A DNA stretch of 64,000 bases from Lineus longissimus. Taxonomy: Eukaryota; Nemertea; Pilidiophora; Heteronemertea; Lineidae. Where the stretch lies: assembly GCF_910592395.1 (NCBI RefSeq), contig NC_088313.1, positions 12,478,437 through 12,542,436 of the forward strand, read 5' to 3'. Made by a program: the position numbers and the translations under genes. Of this stretch, positions 53,101 to 63,179 are shown one piece after another; the first letter of the stretch is position 1, and every line of letters starts with the position of its first letter. The notes beneath the pieces were generated by a model that did no database searches, was not told where the DNA came from, and saw nothing but the letters and a program-made list of their open reading frames with translations.

Positions 53101-56100
53101 TCCGGAACGCTCCATGTTGCCCCTCTTGTTGTTGCTGAAGGTGCTGCTGCTGGCATGTTGTAGCGATATAAATCAATAACTTACGACAGAACTGCACAGT
53201 GACAGAAATACAGGGGGAATGACAACGGTCAAGGTCATTAGTGAGCATGCGCACTATTACTCAGATAAGTGGGCCCGGCCCAGTTCGCGTTTCCACTGCT
53301 CATTTTTATTGCCGAACCGTGCTCGACCCGGGTCGAGCTCACGTCCTTTTGGGGGGTTCGGCCCACATGGAAATGGCACCGTGCCGAGCCCGGTCGACCC
53401 ATTTCCATTACACTTTTTATAACTGAGCCGTGCTCGACCCGGGTCAAGGCCCGGCAATTTTTGATAGTGGAAAAGGGGCTTTAGAATGCTCCAAAGGCCC
53501 AACAACTGGGTAAGTGGTTCGGGTACCGTCACAGTTGACATTAGTCTAAACTCTAATGTTGCATAAACATACCAAAGTGAATTATCTAAATGGGAATACC
53601 CACCTCTGTGAAGTCTACTTCCAGATGAAATCTCATGAATGTGTGGCCAAAGTCGGGTTCACTGGTCTTACTGTAGTGCAGTAGTGATATTCTCTTGTCA
53701 AGCAAGTAGGGTAAAGTGCCCTGCTCAAGGACACAAAGACGAAACGGCGGTGATCTGGGAATCGAACCCATGACAGCTTGATTATGAGCCCGGTGCTCTA
53801 ACCCCTTTGTCACTGATCTCCCCCAAAGGATAGTCTTTTGATGTGAGTTTAGAGTTAAGTGTCAATATCAATATCAATATCAATTGTTGCATAGTAGAAC
53901 CTCCCTTAGTGGACACCTCTCTATTAATGACACTGGGTTTGGTCCCAAATTGGTTGTTTTCATTCAATTTGACCTCTTTAGTCAGGACACCTCTCTATCA
54001 AGGACAGCACTTGTCGGTCCCGAGGCTGTCCTTAATAGAGAGGTTCTACTGTAGGTGTAAGGTGGCTAATATTTAAGGCCCACCTTTTCTGCTACATTCG
54101 TATTGTGGAATCTTACATTGTGTATCTATCTATTTGTTATTTTGTTTAGGTATGTTTTATTCGCCATTGAAAGAAGAAAAATTCTTGAAGATGAAAATCC
54201 GCAGTTGTTCTTCCCAGAAATAACGAAGATGCTTGGAAGTGAATGGTCGGCACTGCCGGCCAAAAAGAAACAAAAGTACTTGGATGAAGCGGAGGCTGAC
54301 AAGAAGCGTTACATTGAGGAGCTGAAGGCCTATCAACAGTCGGACGCTTACCAGAATTTTGTGAAAAAGAAAAAGCTGAACGGACATGGCAGTAAGTGTT
54401 TGAAATTTTTTAACAGAATGTTGTAAAAAAGTTACTTTAAAATGTAATAGCATCAGCCCTCCTGGTTTGATCCAGTCTTTTTATAAATATTCAACATCAT
54501 CAAATTCTGAGCTGTTTAGAATGAACGTGACAAGTCCTGCTCCAGTCATTTCTGATCTCAACATTATGCATGTATCCTCGTTAGGTCTGTTTCTCCTGTC
54601 CAGGAAATGTATTCACCTAGTACAACACTGTAGACAACTCGGAGGAGTTTGCCACACTGATTTGTTGCATTCCATATCGGGTGACGACTTGTGGCCACGT
54701 CTCGCCAGCTTTCAACGTTACGAGATTCATCATGGCGTAAAATTCTAAAATACCTTGGTACCGTAAAGTCAACTTTTAAATGGAAAATGCATAAGCCTCG
54801 TTCTGAGAGTGGAGTGTTTTGGACACGCAACCAATATGCTCTACCAAAGTTCCCTCGGGTTGCACTAAAATGTGGAAACCATGCACACGTCACGTCAATG
54901 GAATTTCAGCTCACTTCAGAAGTTTGAGGCTCTCCAAACACTGCTTCAAACACAAATCAGCCAAGGAAGCATCAACCACCCTAAGTTTTCCTGGTAGAGT
55001 ACCTGGGGACAGGAAAAAATGATGAGGTAATAAAGCGACCTACCCGACAATCACCAACTACTCCATACCTCCTCTGCTGAATTACTAAGAGAGTAGTTGA
55101 TTCATCGTATCATGTTCTTTATGTTTTCAGATTCGCTCGATGGGGGCACTTCAAATTCCGTTATAGACTTAGATGTAAGTGGATAAAGTCTATAGGCTTT
55201 CTGCCTGATACGCCGGTACCACCTAGGTACACCTAAAGTTACATTGCTCGAGACTAAAAGAAAGGGAGATTTCGCATATACCAGACATTGGCATCGCAGA
55301 GATCGTAACTTGACCAGCAGAGCACAGATGGCACCACTGGGCTGGGCGCTAGTTCACATGTTCTTTGGGATGGGAAGTACGGTTGAAAAGGCGGGGCAGG
55401 GCGCAATTCAAAATTGTTTTTTAAGGCAGGGCGCTGTGTCCCTCTTAAAATGCCTAGCTAGGGGTAAGTTATGTGTCAACATATTCCAAAAAAAGCCTGA
55501 TATATACACACTCTTGTGTTTAGCAAATTAATTTCATTTCGATTTACTAATTTTAATCTAATTTCATCCTTTTCAGGAGGATGATGGCTTGTGCTGTAAA
55601 GTCTGTGATAAATACTTTAACTCGCTTCATAATAAGAAAGAACACATGTTTGGAAAACTTCATTTACAAAGGATCAAAGGTGAGGCGATGACTAATATCA
55701 TAAATGTTTGTTGTGCTCAGAGATCAGGTTTTGCCTGACCTTGATAACGATGTCTTAAAGGGGGACTATAGGAAGAAGCAGCAGGGTTTAATTGGCCATA
55801 CAGATGACTAATATGCATGGTAAGAGCACTGGGTCATGTCAGATTCAGCACTAAAGATGTTCCTCGTACAAACATGAATAATTTTGACGTACTGTGAGAT
55901 GTGAGCGACCCCTATTGGCAACTTAGTGTAACTTTATCTTGCCTCCCTAGCTGCTGCCTATATTGTCCCTTTAAACTCCTACACCGTTTCGTAAAAAAGT
56001 TGACATTTGTATTTGAATTTGAAAAGTTTCAATTGCGTGAATATGAACTTGGTTTCAGCAAACTGGTATGCATAATAGCTGCACTACAGCATTGTGAATA

Positions 56101-59100
56101 TGTTCTGCATTTCTCTTTTCCTGGACCACCAGTAATCACGAACAGCTTGTCCCTTTAACATGTTTAAGCCAAATTTATCCACTGCAGTATTATGCACACG
56201 GACAGAGCAGACCTGCCAACCTATTACGATTTTCCGTATTTTGTACGGATTTTGGCCGAAAAAGGCATTTTAGTACGGCGTTACGGAATTGCTATCAAAA
56301 ATACGATTTTCAAAAAAAAGTTTGTTTTTTTTTCGTTTCGTTGATTTCGTTTTGTTGATTTCTGTGCACCGCCAAGTCTCGCGCAAATCACATTAACTTT
56401 TTCAAATACATTGGCATTATGATACTGCCAGCGTTTCTCCTGCGTTGCGCACGACTCACTCTCAGATTACAATATGGCGGATTTCGATTTTGACGGCTTG
56501 AATTTGATGTTCGCACAGAGATTGGACTTTATTAGTGCTTCTCAAGGAACAAAACTGCTGAAAGTTTGTGATAATGAGTCATTTATGTGTTACTGAAAGA
56601 CCCCCCCAAAATACTGAAAAAGTGACAAATTCAGGGGGAAAATACTGAAAGGGTTATTTGGGGGTTGGCAGCTCTGACGGAGAGAGAGTGAGCGCAGATA
56701 ACGATTAAAACGGCCAGTTGAAAAATCAGTCTGACGCTGAATGCTCATTTTGTCTCTCTGCTTCGTTTCAGGAGAATACGAACTTGAGCAATATAATAGT
56801 GCCAACCAGAAACAGAACGACAATCTCATAGTGCCATCATCTCGGAGTACACCTGTCGAGTCAGCAGAAGAGAAACATGAAAACACTGTGGTAGATTTAG
56901 ATAGTTTTATACAGGAATTTATGGAGAAAAATATGGGTAAGGTGTACTTCTCTTTTATATGAAATTTGTCTGGAAAAGAGGATGTCGTAAGATATTTTCG
57001 TGCTGATTACTAAAAAGTTCGAGTCACCATCATCACATAATTTACCACTGGAGGGAAGTTTGGTGTCGGGGGATGGAAAAACAAAAAACAGTACTGTCAA
57101 TACCTGTAGGTATAATTGGGAGAAAAACAAGGTATGAGTGAGGTTCATATTGCCTTCCCTGGCTGTTTTTGAAGTGTCAGACCAACACAGGCCTTAAAAA
57201 GTTTTTCCTTTAGAATTCATTGCATTCATGCAGTACTAAATCATTGCACCAATTATGTAACTAATTCTGCACTATTCTTTTGTAAACCGTAGAGTATTAA
57301 ATAAACACATATATAATTATAACAACAAACTTAAGTCATTTGACCCATACAATGTACCCATATGATTATAAAAATCCTTTAAAATGCTTTTAAAGTCTGT
57401 AGAACTTAGAACTCTAAAAATGTAGGTCTGACGCGTTTTAATCAAGGCCGCGGCTATTCTTACGACGATCCCTAATGCATTTTACATACAAATTACTGGT
57501 TATTCTTACGACGATCATTTTCACCTTTTTGGGCCTTAATCTTAACCCTGACGCTCACCCTGACCCTAACACTTACTCCTAGCGCCAATCCTAACCCTAA
57601 CCCTTCCTTTACACTAGTCTTATCTCCCTAGATCCTCAGTTTAATCTCTGAAATCGCATAAATCCTAAGTTACGACTAGTCGTAAGAATAGCCACTTTGT
57701 TTAATCAAACGATGATAGTCTTGTGCCCACAAAGTAACTTGAGTCTCCGTCTTGTTGATGCACTGTGTCTGTGGAGAATGTGTTATGTCAATATCAGTTC
57801 GGTCACCAACCTGCCACCTGGGTCGTTGATGTTTGCTAGTTCACATGTCATTTCGGAACATGCTGTACACTATTCACCAGTGCCTGGTTTTGTATTTCAG
57901 AAAGAGAACTAGAAATAAAAGCGCTAAAAGACTCGCTGCAAGCTGCCAGTGAACTGAATACACAATATGGAAAACAAATCACAGAAATAAGGGTGAGGAT
58001 TACATTATTTACTCGATGTGTTGAGTTCTATACATTGTGGTGCTTATTGAAGGGAAGCCAGTGGCATTATGCGACTGTATTGAGGACAACACTTATCAGT
58101 CCCAAGGGTGTCCTCTATTAAGGACACCCTTGGGACTGATAAGTGTTGTCCTCAATAGAGATGTGTCCTGATTAGAGAGGTCAAGTTGAATGGAAACAAA
58201 CAATTTGATAGAGAGGTTTTCTCAATAGAGAGGTGTCCGCTAAGGGAGGTTCCACTGTACATGTTTTTTTGTGCTAATAAGCCTAATTAGGGGACATTTT
58301 GTCACGGCAAGCTGTTGAGGTTATTTGTAATTTCAGCAGCAAAAATTTAAAGGACTGGACGTCTCTGAAAATGGCAAGCTCCACCTAAAATTAGTAAAAA
58401 TGACATACCTAGTATTTGGGGGTTTCAGGCATTAATTTATGGGATTTGGGAGAAAATTGTGCATTCTGAGGTGTAAAAAAATTCTTCTGGGGGGTCAATT
58501 ACCCCTAAAAACAAAGAAAAAACAATTTTTTTCTTTTGAAAGTTTTTAAAATTGGGATTTTTTTGATATTTTTGGCTCCAATTTGGGGACATTTGGCAAT
58601 CTGTACACCATTTAAGGGTGTGAAAACTATGCAATTGAGAGGCCTGTAGTGGTTAGAGTACCAGAATCATAATCGGGTGGTTGTGTGTTTGACTTGTCGA
58701 ATGATCGCCAGTGATTGTTGTGTCCTTGAGCAAGACGCTCAAAGAGAAATTGCTTCATCTTTGGCATGACATACTACAACCATTTAAAAAAAAATTGGCT
58801 CTAGCCTGTACAGCTCAAAATTCCGGGTTCAGTTGAAAGGGTCGTTGCTTACGTTTAGTTACTGTTATAATCTATTTATTTTCAGGACCTTGATACGAAA
58901 CTAGAACAAGATCTCGCCACAATGAAAGCATACGGTACATCCTTGAACGCCCAGATTGACATGCTGAAAATGGTCCCGACGTTATTCGGGGTGATAAACT
59001 TTTAGTTATTTATTTCCGCCAACATAGTATGGTGTGTTTGCCGACAGAGGCTGCAAAATCTAGTCAGAAAGTCATCAGGGGAGCAGCTGGTTCTTGAAGT

Positions 59101-59158
59101 GTCAAACACCGTGGAGCTGGTTAACCGTCCTGTTTTGGAAGAAAAATGGTATATGTAA
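47197..59158 (+). CDS. HMG20A-like: HMG20-like chromatin protein, 11 exons, 496 aa
   Basis: Exons: 47197-47465, 48360-48442, 49772-49965, 50299-50381, 54150-54391, 55131-55174, 55577-55679, 56772-56936, 57901-57992, 58886-58990 and 59048-59158. All junctions are GT-AG; phases are consistent and the total is 1491 nt. Exon 4 encodes the basic KRKGGWPKGKRRKPE and DKNAPKAPTTG. Exon 5 is the HMG box (YVLFAIERRKILEDENPQLF, PEITKMLGSEWSALP). Exon 7 is a C2H2/U1-like finger (CKVCDKYFN...H.....H). Exons 8-11 give a coiled-coil tail ending in RLQNLVRKSSG. Basic motif, HMG box and C-terminal segment match vertebrate HMG20A/B, which bind DNA and the LSD1-CoREST machinery. Vertebrate versions are shorter and, as far as I know, lack the finger. 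Confidence 0.85.
47650..48058 (+). repeat. Foldback MITE in HMG20 intron 1
   Basis: Arms of about 175 bp: left GGCCAATTACTAACTCAGCCTG onward, including TATGTATTCATTCCTG and ATAAATCCATGAAAT; right the inverse, with small gaps. The spacer is about 60 bp (near 47820-47870). It has no coding content. Confidence 0.7.
48850..49712 (+). mobile_element. M1-like MITE in HMG20 intron 2
   Basis: The left end is AACCTCTCAATTGTTGACAC after a TA. The right end has several GAGGTGTCCGC units and GGGGAGGTTCTACTA followed by TA. It ends about 60 bp before exon 3. The ends are diverged, so the limits are approximate. Confidence 0.55.
50356..50725 (+). repeat. 37-bp tandem array spanning exon 4 end and splice donor
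   Basis: Ten units start at 50356, 50393, 50430, 50467, 50504, 50541, 50578, 50615, 50652 and 50689. The unit is AATGCTCCAAAGGCCCCAAC followed by AACAGGGTAAGTCGTAG. The first copy contains the last coding bases of exon 4 (NAPKAPTTG) and its donor (G|GTAAGT). Every later copy repeats that exon end and donor. An eleventh copy sits at 53485, beyond the inserted element. Reading past the first donor meets TAA at once, so distal donors would give a truncated protein. The long minus-strand ORFs here are products of the repeat. Confidence 0.95.
51155..52800 (+). mobile_element. Unclassified insertion with TCAGCTGA ends and (CCAT)n
   Basis: It begins near TTTTAGCTCAGCTGACTAAG plus TCAGCCGAGC and ends near TTAACTCAGCTGAGCGCCAG plus GCCCTTGGGCCTC. 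Short inverted ends (CTCAGCTGA) bracket it. A (CCAT)n microsatellite lies at 51215-51246. No protein is seen. It truncates the C-terminus of the Myb/SANT-like ORF. Confidence 0.5.
52772..53254 (-). CDS. Myb/SANT-like DNA-binding protein of Harbinger type, truncated
   Basis: The frame runs from 53254 down. Residues about 55-140 hold a trihelix/Myb-SANT-like fold: WGEETIQAQLEGARHNNKIF, ...GFEGRDGKQCQEKVKKMKKK and YREVLDNN...WEFYDRMDEILG. A CAA/CAG-coded Gln run (QQQHLQQQQ) lies just before it. After LLQSA the frame enters the inserted repeat, so the natural C-terminus is lost. Harbinger transposons use such a protein as a partner of the transposase. The true start could lie at an internal exon boundary. 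Confidence 0.75.
   Translation of the reverse strand: MRMLTNDLDRCHSPCISVTVQFCRKLLIYIATTCQQQHLQQQQEGQHGAFRKRLITIWGEETIQAQLEGARHNNKIFSQIAVSLSMSGFEGRDGKQCQEKVKKMKKKYREVLDNNGRSGRGRKTWEFYDRMDEILGNRPMSRLSILLQSANKRPKGLALS
53590..53822 (-). repeat. tRNA-derived SINE
   Basis: On the minus strand the head reads GGGGTTAGAGCACCGGGCTC, ATAATC, and a perfect B box GGTTCGATTCC, followed by CGTCTTTGTGTCCTTGAGCA plus GGGCAC. The head resembles an elongator tRNA-Met (CAT at the anticodon position). The body after it and the lack of clean acceptor pairing indicate a SINE rather than a tRNA gene. It lies in HMG20 intron 4. Confidence 0.75.
53892..54050 (+). mobile_element. M1 MITE in HMG20 intron 4
   Basis: TAGTAGAACCTCCCTTAGTG at the left and TTAATAGAGAGGTTCTACTG at the right, with TA following the right end. 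The 159-bp element ends about 100 bp before exon 5 (HMG box). Confidence 0.8.
56206..56676 (+). mobile_element. hAT-like MITE in HMG20 intron 7
   Basis: The ends AGCAGACCTGCCAACC and the inverse of CAGAGCTGCCAACCCC pair. The flanks ACGGACAG and ACGGAGAG (56198-56205 and 56677-56684) are an 8-bp duplication with one mismatch, as expected for hAT. The 471-bp body is non-coding. Its right end lies 95 bp before exon 8. Confidence 0.7.
57452..57693 (+). mobile_element. MITE with GGCTATTCTTACGAC ends and telomere-like core
   Basis: GGCTATTCTTACGACGATC at the left is mirrored by CGACTAGTCGTAAGAATAGCC at the right; the left motif is repeated at 57501. The core (about 57540-57605) is a degenerate CCCTAA-type run (TAACCCTGACGC...CCCTAACCCTAACCC). 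It lies in HMG20 intron 8. Confidence 0.65.
58078..58257 (-). mobile_element. M1 MITE fragment with perfect hairpin
   Basis: The right end TAAGGGAGGTTCCACTG plus TA is an M1 terminus. The left part is a perfect 37-bp inverted repeat (58078-58114 and 58121-58157) around CTATTA. The opposite terminus is missing. It lies in HMG20 intron 9. Confidence 0.75.
58642..58840 (+). repeat. Degenerate tRNA-derived SINE
   Basis: GTGGTTAGAGTACCAGAATC plus ATAATCGGGTGG, a B-box-like GGTTGTGTGTTTGACTTG and GTGTCCTTGAGCAAGACGCTC match the SINE at 53590-53822 in the opposite orientation. It ends just before HMG20 exon 10. Confidence 0.6.
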
Positions 59159-59164
59159 AATAAA
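59159..59164 (+). terminator. Poly(A) signal of the HMG20-like gene
   Basis: AATAAA begins directly at the base after the TAA stop (59156-59158). A very short 3' UTR is implied unless a later signal is used. Confidence 0.5.
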
Positions 59165-60345
59165 ATTACTTTCAACCCGAAAATATTTGCGTGCCATATA
59201 TTTTTGCGTTAACAGATAATCGCAAACATATAAAGCTATGATAAAGAGCATCTACGGTAATTGAAATTTTTCGGGCGGGTTGTCAAAACACTAAAACAAA
59301 AAGTACGAAAATGATGCAGTTTCACAAACCCTGAAATGAATTGGCCGTGAATATTACCGGATTGGCATTGTATTCGTCTCATCACAACAGTGTTGACTTT
59401 CTGAAATGGTGTTCAAAATCAGTTTTTTCCATAACAGATTGCCTTGATAATCTATGGTCGAATCGATGCGACTCAAATGTAAGCCATGCCAACAGAAGCA
59501 AGTTGTAAATGAAATAATTAAGGGTGAATTATTATAAGATAGGCCCACAAATGAAAAATCACCATCTTAGAATTGGGACATCTTTTCGAGATGCATTAAG
59601 GGTGGTGGTCAAACAACAGGATTCTGCAGAGTTAGTTCTGATCAACCCTTCACCTGCGAAGTGGGCCACTCCCAAAGTTTTAGGCACACACGAAAGCACG
59701 CGTTTTCAAACGCATGTCTTTGTCAACCTGAACTGAGTCTTTTCTGTTATTTTGCAGATGGTAATTTTCCAACTTTTGCTATTTCTGGGCATATCTTATA
59801 AAAAATCAGTCTTAAGATGAGTTTGGAAAAGAAGATTCCACCATTTCATCGGGTCTCCACTAGATATTTGCATGGTATTTGTGTTATGAAGTAAATGAAC
59901 TATTTTAAGTGCATTACTGAGGTACATTGTATGCATCACCTTAACTTAAAGTCTAAAAAGGCAGGGCAGGAAAGGGCACAGCCTAAAGAACGCAGGGTGC
60001 TATGCCCTGCTTTAAACGGTTGTGCAGTAACCACTTATGAAAAAAATAGGGCTGTTTCCTTCCGAAATTCTAGAATTCATCTTTCAGAGTATTTCTTTAG
60101 AGATCTATGTGTACTGTTTCTGCTTTGCCTGAACAAATGCGAAGTTTTAACTCTTTTTCAGATTACTTCATTATAATTGATGGCCTTTACCTTCAAAGAT
60201 TTTAAACTGTGTATCACAACTTGTTATTCAACCAACCATGGAACACTTTTTATCAACTTTGTCCAGCCAACACATACATTGAAAATCGATCAAGTTCACT
60301 GAAACTACAGCTGATGCTACTGACTGCAAAAAGTACCCTCTTGTT
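59165..60345 (+). other. Intergenic, no gene seen
   Basis: No conserved ORF. The ORF at 59524-59736 lacks a family signal. A block near 59960-60020 with GGCAGGGCAGGAAAGGGC and TGCCCTGC resembles a block at 55390-55450 and may be a dispersed repeat. Confidence 0.4.
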
Positions 60346-60958
60346 GGCTCACCGTTCGGGGAGTCTATACAACACCCCTGTGTCGGTCGTCGTATCCTGG
60401 GCACGTTTCTTAACCGCTAGGGCTAGATGGCTAAAACTTGGTGTGATGGTAGCTTTGGGCAATATGCCCAGACATATTTTTCTTCTTCGCGATATGACCT
60501 ACTTTCTGGCCTCCAGGCGGCCATCTTGGAAATTGTTTTTTGCCTTTTTGAAGCTAATGATTGTACGTATCTAATAAGGTTAAATGACACTTCACCCGGG
60601 TTTTTGATTTGACCTATTTTTCAAGGTCACAGAGGTCAATCTTCACTAAATCACCGATTGCTGGCACGCTTCGTTTCTATTTGAGCTAGAAGATTCTAAA
60701 CTTGTGAGGACATATATCTAGGGACCCTCTATTCTACCCCAAAAATTTGTCCCTTCAAATATGGCCGCCAGGCAGCCATCTTGAAAATTAAACAAAGTCG
60801 GATTGAAAACAAAAATAAAGTCCTATTACTCCGAAACTAATGATCGGTTTGCAACCAAACTTCAGGTTATTATGTATCTATGTTCTCTTATCAATATCCC
60901 TAATTTTCAGTCAAATCCCATGACAAATATGGCCGCCAGCACCACATCCCTGACCATG
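60346..60958 (-). repeat. R1 dispersed repeat, inverted, directly behind Kolobok transposase
   Basis: On the minus strand: TGGCGGCCATATTTGAAGGG, CAAATTTTTGGGGTAGAATAG, AGGGTCCCTAGATATATGTC and TCTGTGACCTTGAAAAATAG, ending in ACGACGACCGACACAGG, TATAGACTCCCC and GGTGAGCCAA. It starts within a few bases of the transposase stop codon and runs in the same direction. Confidence 0.75.
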
Positions 60959-60963
60959 TCCTC

Positions 60964-63130
60964 TCAGTAGCTATGGTCCTTGGCGACCTTCACCTGCTTT
61001 GCCACCCACTTGTTTGTTTTGGTAAAAGTCTTGGGCTGCACCACATTGTACCTTGGCTGGTCCAGCTTTGTGGTAGCCTGCTGGCGACCTGAACCATAGT
61101 TGTGGTCAATTGCGGCCAACTGGGTACGACAAACTATGCCCTCATAAGAGAAATGCTGTCTCTTCGGGGCATATTTTAGCATGAGGGAATGGTACACCTC
61201 CAGATCACCTGTATGGCGGAAGAGGGTGCATTTCTTGAGATCTTTCCTTACATTTTTGTTCTGAACAATCTTGACCAGGGCATCATGAGCCTGAGAACCA
61301 ACACCCAGCCAAGACTTCTGCCTCCTATCCACATCACTGAGAGGAGGATGCTCACACTGGTGAAAGTGCTCCTTGTCCCTCCAGGAATGGATGTTGGCTG
61401 TGTGATTGATCACCGATTTCCACTTTTCCTGGAGGATATCAACACTACCATTGCAGGATTCAGCGCTCCACCAGAAATGATTACTGATCGACTGCATCCA
61501 CTCTAGCAGGGGAGCCAATGGTTTTTTTTTGCCACACGCTTTGGTAATCTTCTTCAGGATACTTTTACAAAAGTGCCACAGGTCAAATTGGTGGGCAATT
61601 TCAGGAAATTCGACCCTCATGATTTTTCGAATCACCGTATGTCTATCAGTTGCAAGGATACTGATATTAATGTCCCACTTCTTCAAGTTGTTGAGGCATT
61701 CCCTCAGGCCCATCGGCTCCATTGCATTAGAGTTCTTAACACTGGGATCTGCCTTATTTTTCACTGTGAAATCCACAATGAGGCCTGTTTTCGTGTCCAT
61801 CACTGAGTATGTGCAATACTTTGCACAGTGCCCTGGGCTATCGCACCGCCCATCGCCAGAGAGAACAATGTCCGATTCCTGGCTGAGCCCATCCAAGACC
61901 ATGGTCTGACACGTGATCCATGTTTCGTTCACAACAGGGAACAAATATTGCTTCTGAAGCACATAAAACTGGCTCTTGCCAAGGATTGGCATTTTCAGGT
62001 AGCTTGACATGTCTGCTAACTTTGCATAGGTGGTGCCAGAAAACAGGACAGCAGCAGAGAGCAAAAGATTCCCAGCCCCCATTTTATCCAAGGTAGGTTG
62101 TGATGACCAGTTGTATGTGCACCCCGCTTCACATTTAGAAGTAACGATGAGCCTAGACCCAGACAAAATCTTTTTTACTTCCCGAACCCTTGCTGCACAA
62201 CCTGGTTTCTGGCACCTCCTAAACAAATCCATCACCGAACACTCAAATACAATAAACTTTCTATCGTCAGCGATGTTGTCTGGCACAGAAAAGGTCTTCA
62301 TGTCCTCAAAATCTGAGCGCGTGTCGCTGGCGATTTCATCCATCTACATGTCCGAGTCCATATCCGAGTCTGATTCACTATCAGGTAGTAAGAAGTCCAC
62401 ATCGTCAACATCATCGGGGGGGTCTTTGTCGTCATCACTGCTCTCGGGCTCCATTTCCACAACCGAACAAGTTTGTGTGGCAATTTCCGTTTCCGGAGTA
62501 GAACTGTGGTCTAGAATATTGAGGCTGGCGTCCACTCTGTCAACACTTGAAGCTTTGCGCGAGGGTTGTTTCTTCGCTGCATAGGTGTGGTCCTTGGCAA
62601 TGGCAGCCAGTGTCTGGTCCATGTCAGTTTGAACAGATTTATCTGAAACAACAACAGCAGGTCTACATTTTTGTATAGAAGATTAGCTTACAGACTTGAC
62701 AAGCCAAGTACTCAGTGCATGCTAGCCTCAAGGATCTATTGCATGAGGGCTACTTGCACTAGTGCAGGCCTACAAGTACAAGTATATAAAACCAGAGGAC
62801 ATGATAGTTGATACAATGTCCTCATATGATTGATGGGCTTGGAGTCTTTTTTCTAATAACTTACCAAATGTAGGGGTTTGGTCAGCAAATCTGCCGCATT
62901 TACAGTGTGGCTCAATTGCTTGCATTGACTGGACTTGCTCTGTCAGTGTCATGGTGTATGCAGGACTAGCATTGATGACCTCTCCAAGTTGATTAGAAGA
63001 CTCAAATTCAATGGTCTGATCGAGTTGACTACTGCTCACACATTCAGCTGCCGATTCTCCATCGTCATAATCATCACTATTATCATCACCATGTCCAGCT
63101 CCAGGAGTAAGCAGTGTTTTCAAAAGCTGA
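60964..63130 (-). pseudogene. Kolobok-type transposase gene
   Basis: The main frame (62343-60964, 459 aa) has LLLSAAVLFSGTTYAKLADM, VLSGDGRCDSPGHCAKYCTY, LATDRHTVIRKIM, FDLWHFCKSILKKITKAC, ISNHFWWSAESCNGSVDILQ and EKWKSVINHTANIHSW. I recognise this as the catalytic part of Kolobok-like transposases, which target TTAA; Asp residues in GDGRCD and ATDRH are likely catalytic. Upstream, exons at about 62650-62344 (acidic, MDQTLAAIAKDHTY) and about 63128-62865 (PHCKCGRFADQTPTFG) have plausible GT-AG junctions. A TAG (MDSDM then stop) separates the acidic exon from the main frame. The N-terminal THAP exon expected for the family is not in view. TIRs were not located. Confidence 0.78.
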
Positions 63131-63179
63131 AAGACAAAGGAACATTTCAAAATAAAATTGAGCATGCCTACAGTACATC

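Larger units (their letters stand above)
50726..53480 (-). mobile_element. Harbinger-like element with Myb/SANT-type gene
   Basis: TIR AGGCCCTTTTCCACTAcC at 50726 and the inverse of AGCCCCTTTTCCACTA ending at 53480. The flanks read ATA/TTA, compatible with a diverged TWA duplication. It inserted inside a 37-bp repeat unit. Both ends share more inverted sequence (CCATTTCCATTrC, GTGCTCGaCCcGG). A Myb/SANT-like ORF lies on the minus strand (52772-53254), as in Harbinger elements. Another repeat (about 51155-52800) lies inside. No DDE transposase is present. Confidence 0.8.

Noticed and set aside
53745-53822. A genuine tRNA-Met gene on the minus strand
   Set aside because: A and B boxes are good, but the sequence continues into a SINE body, the acceptor stem does not pair cleanly, and a related copy lies at 58642.
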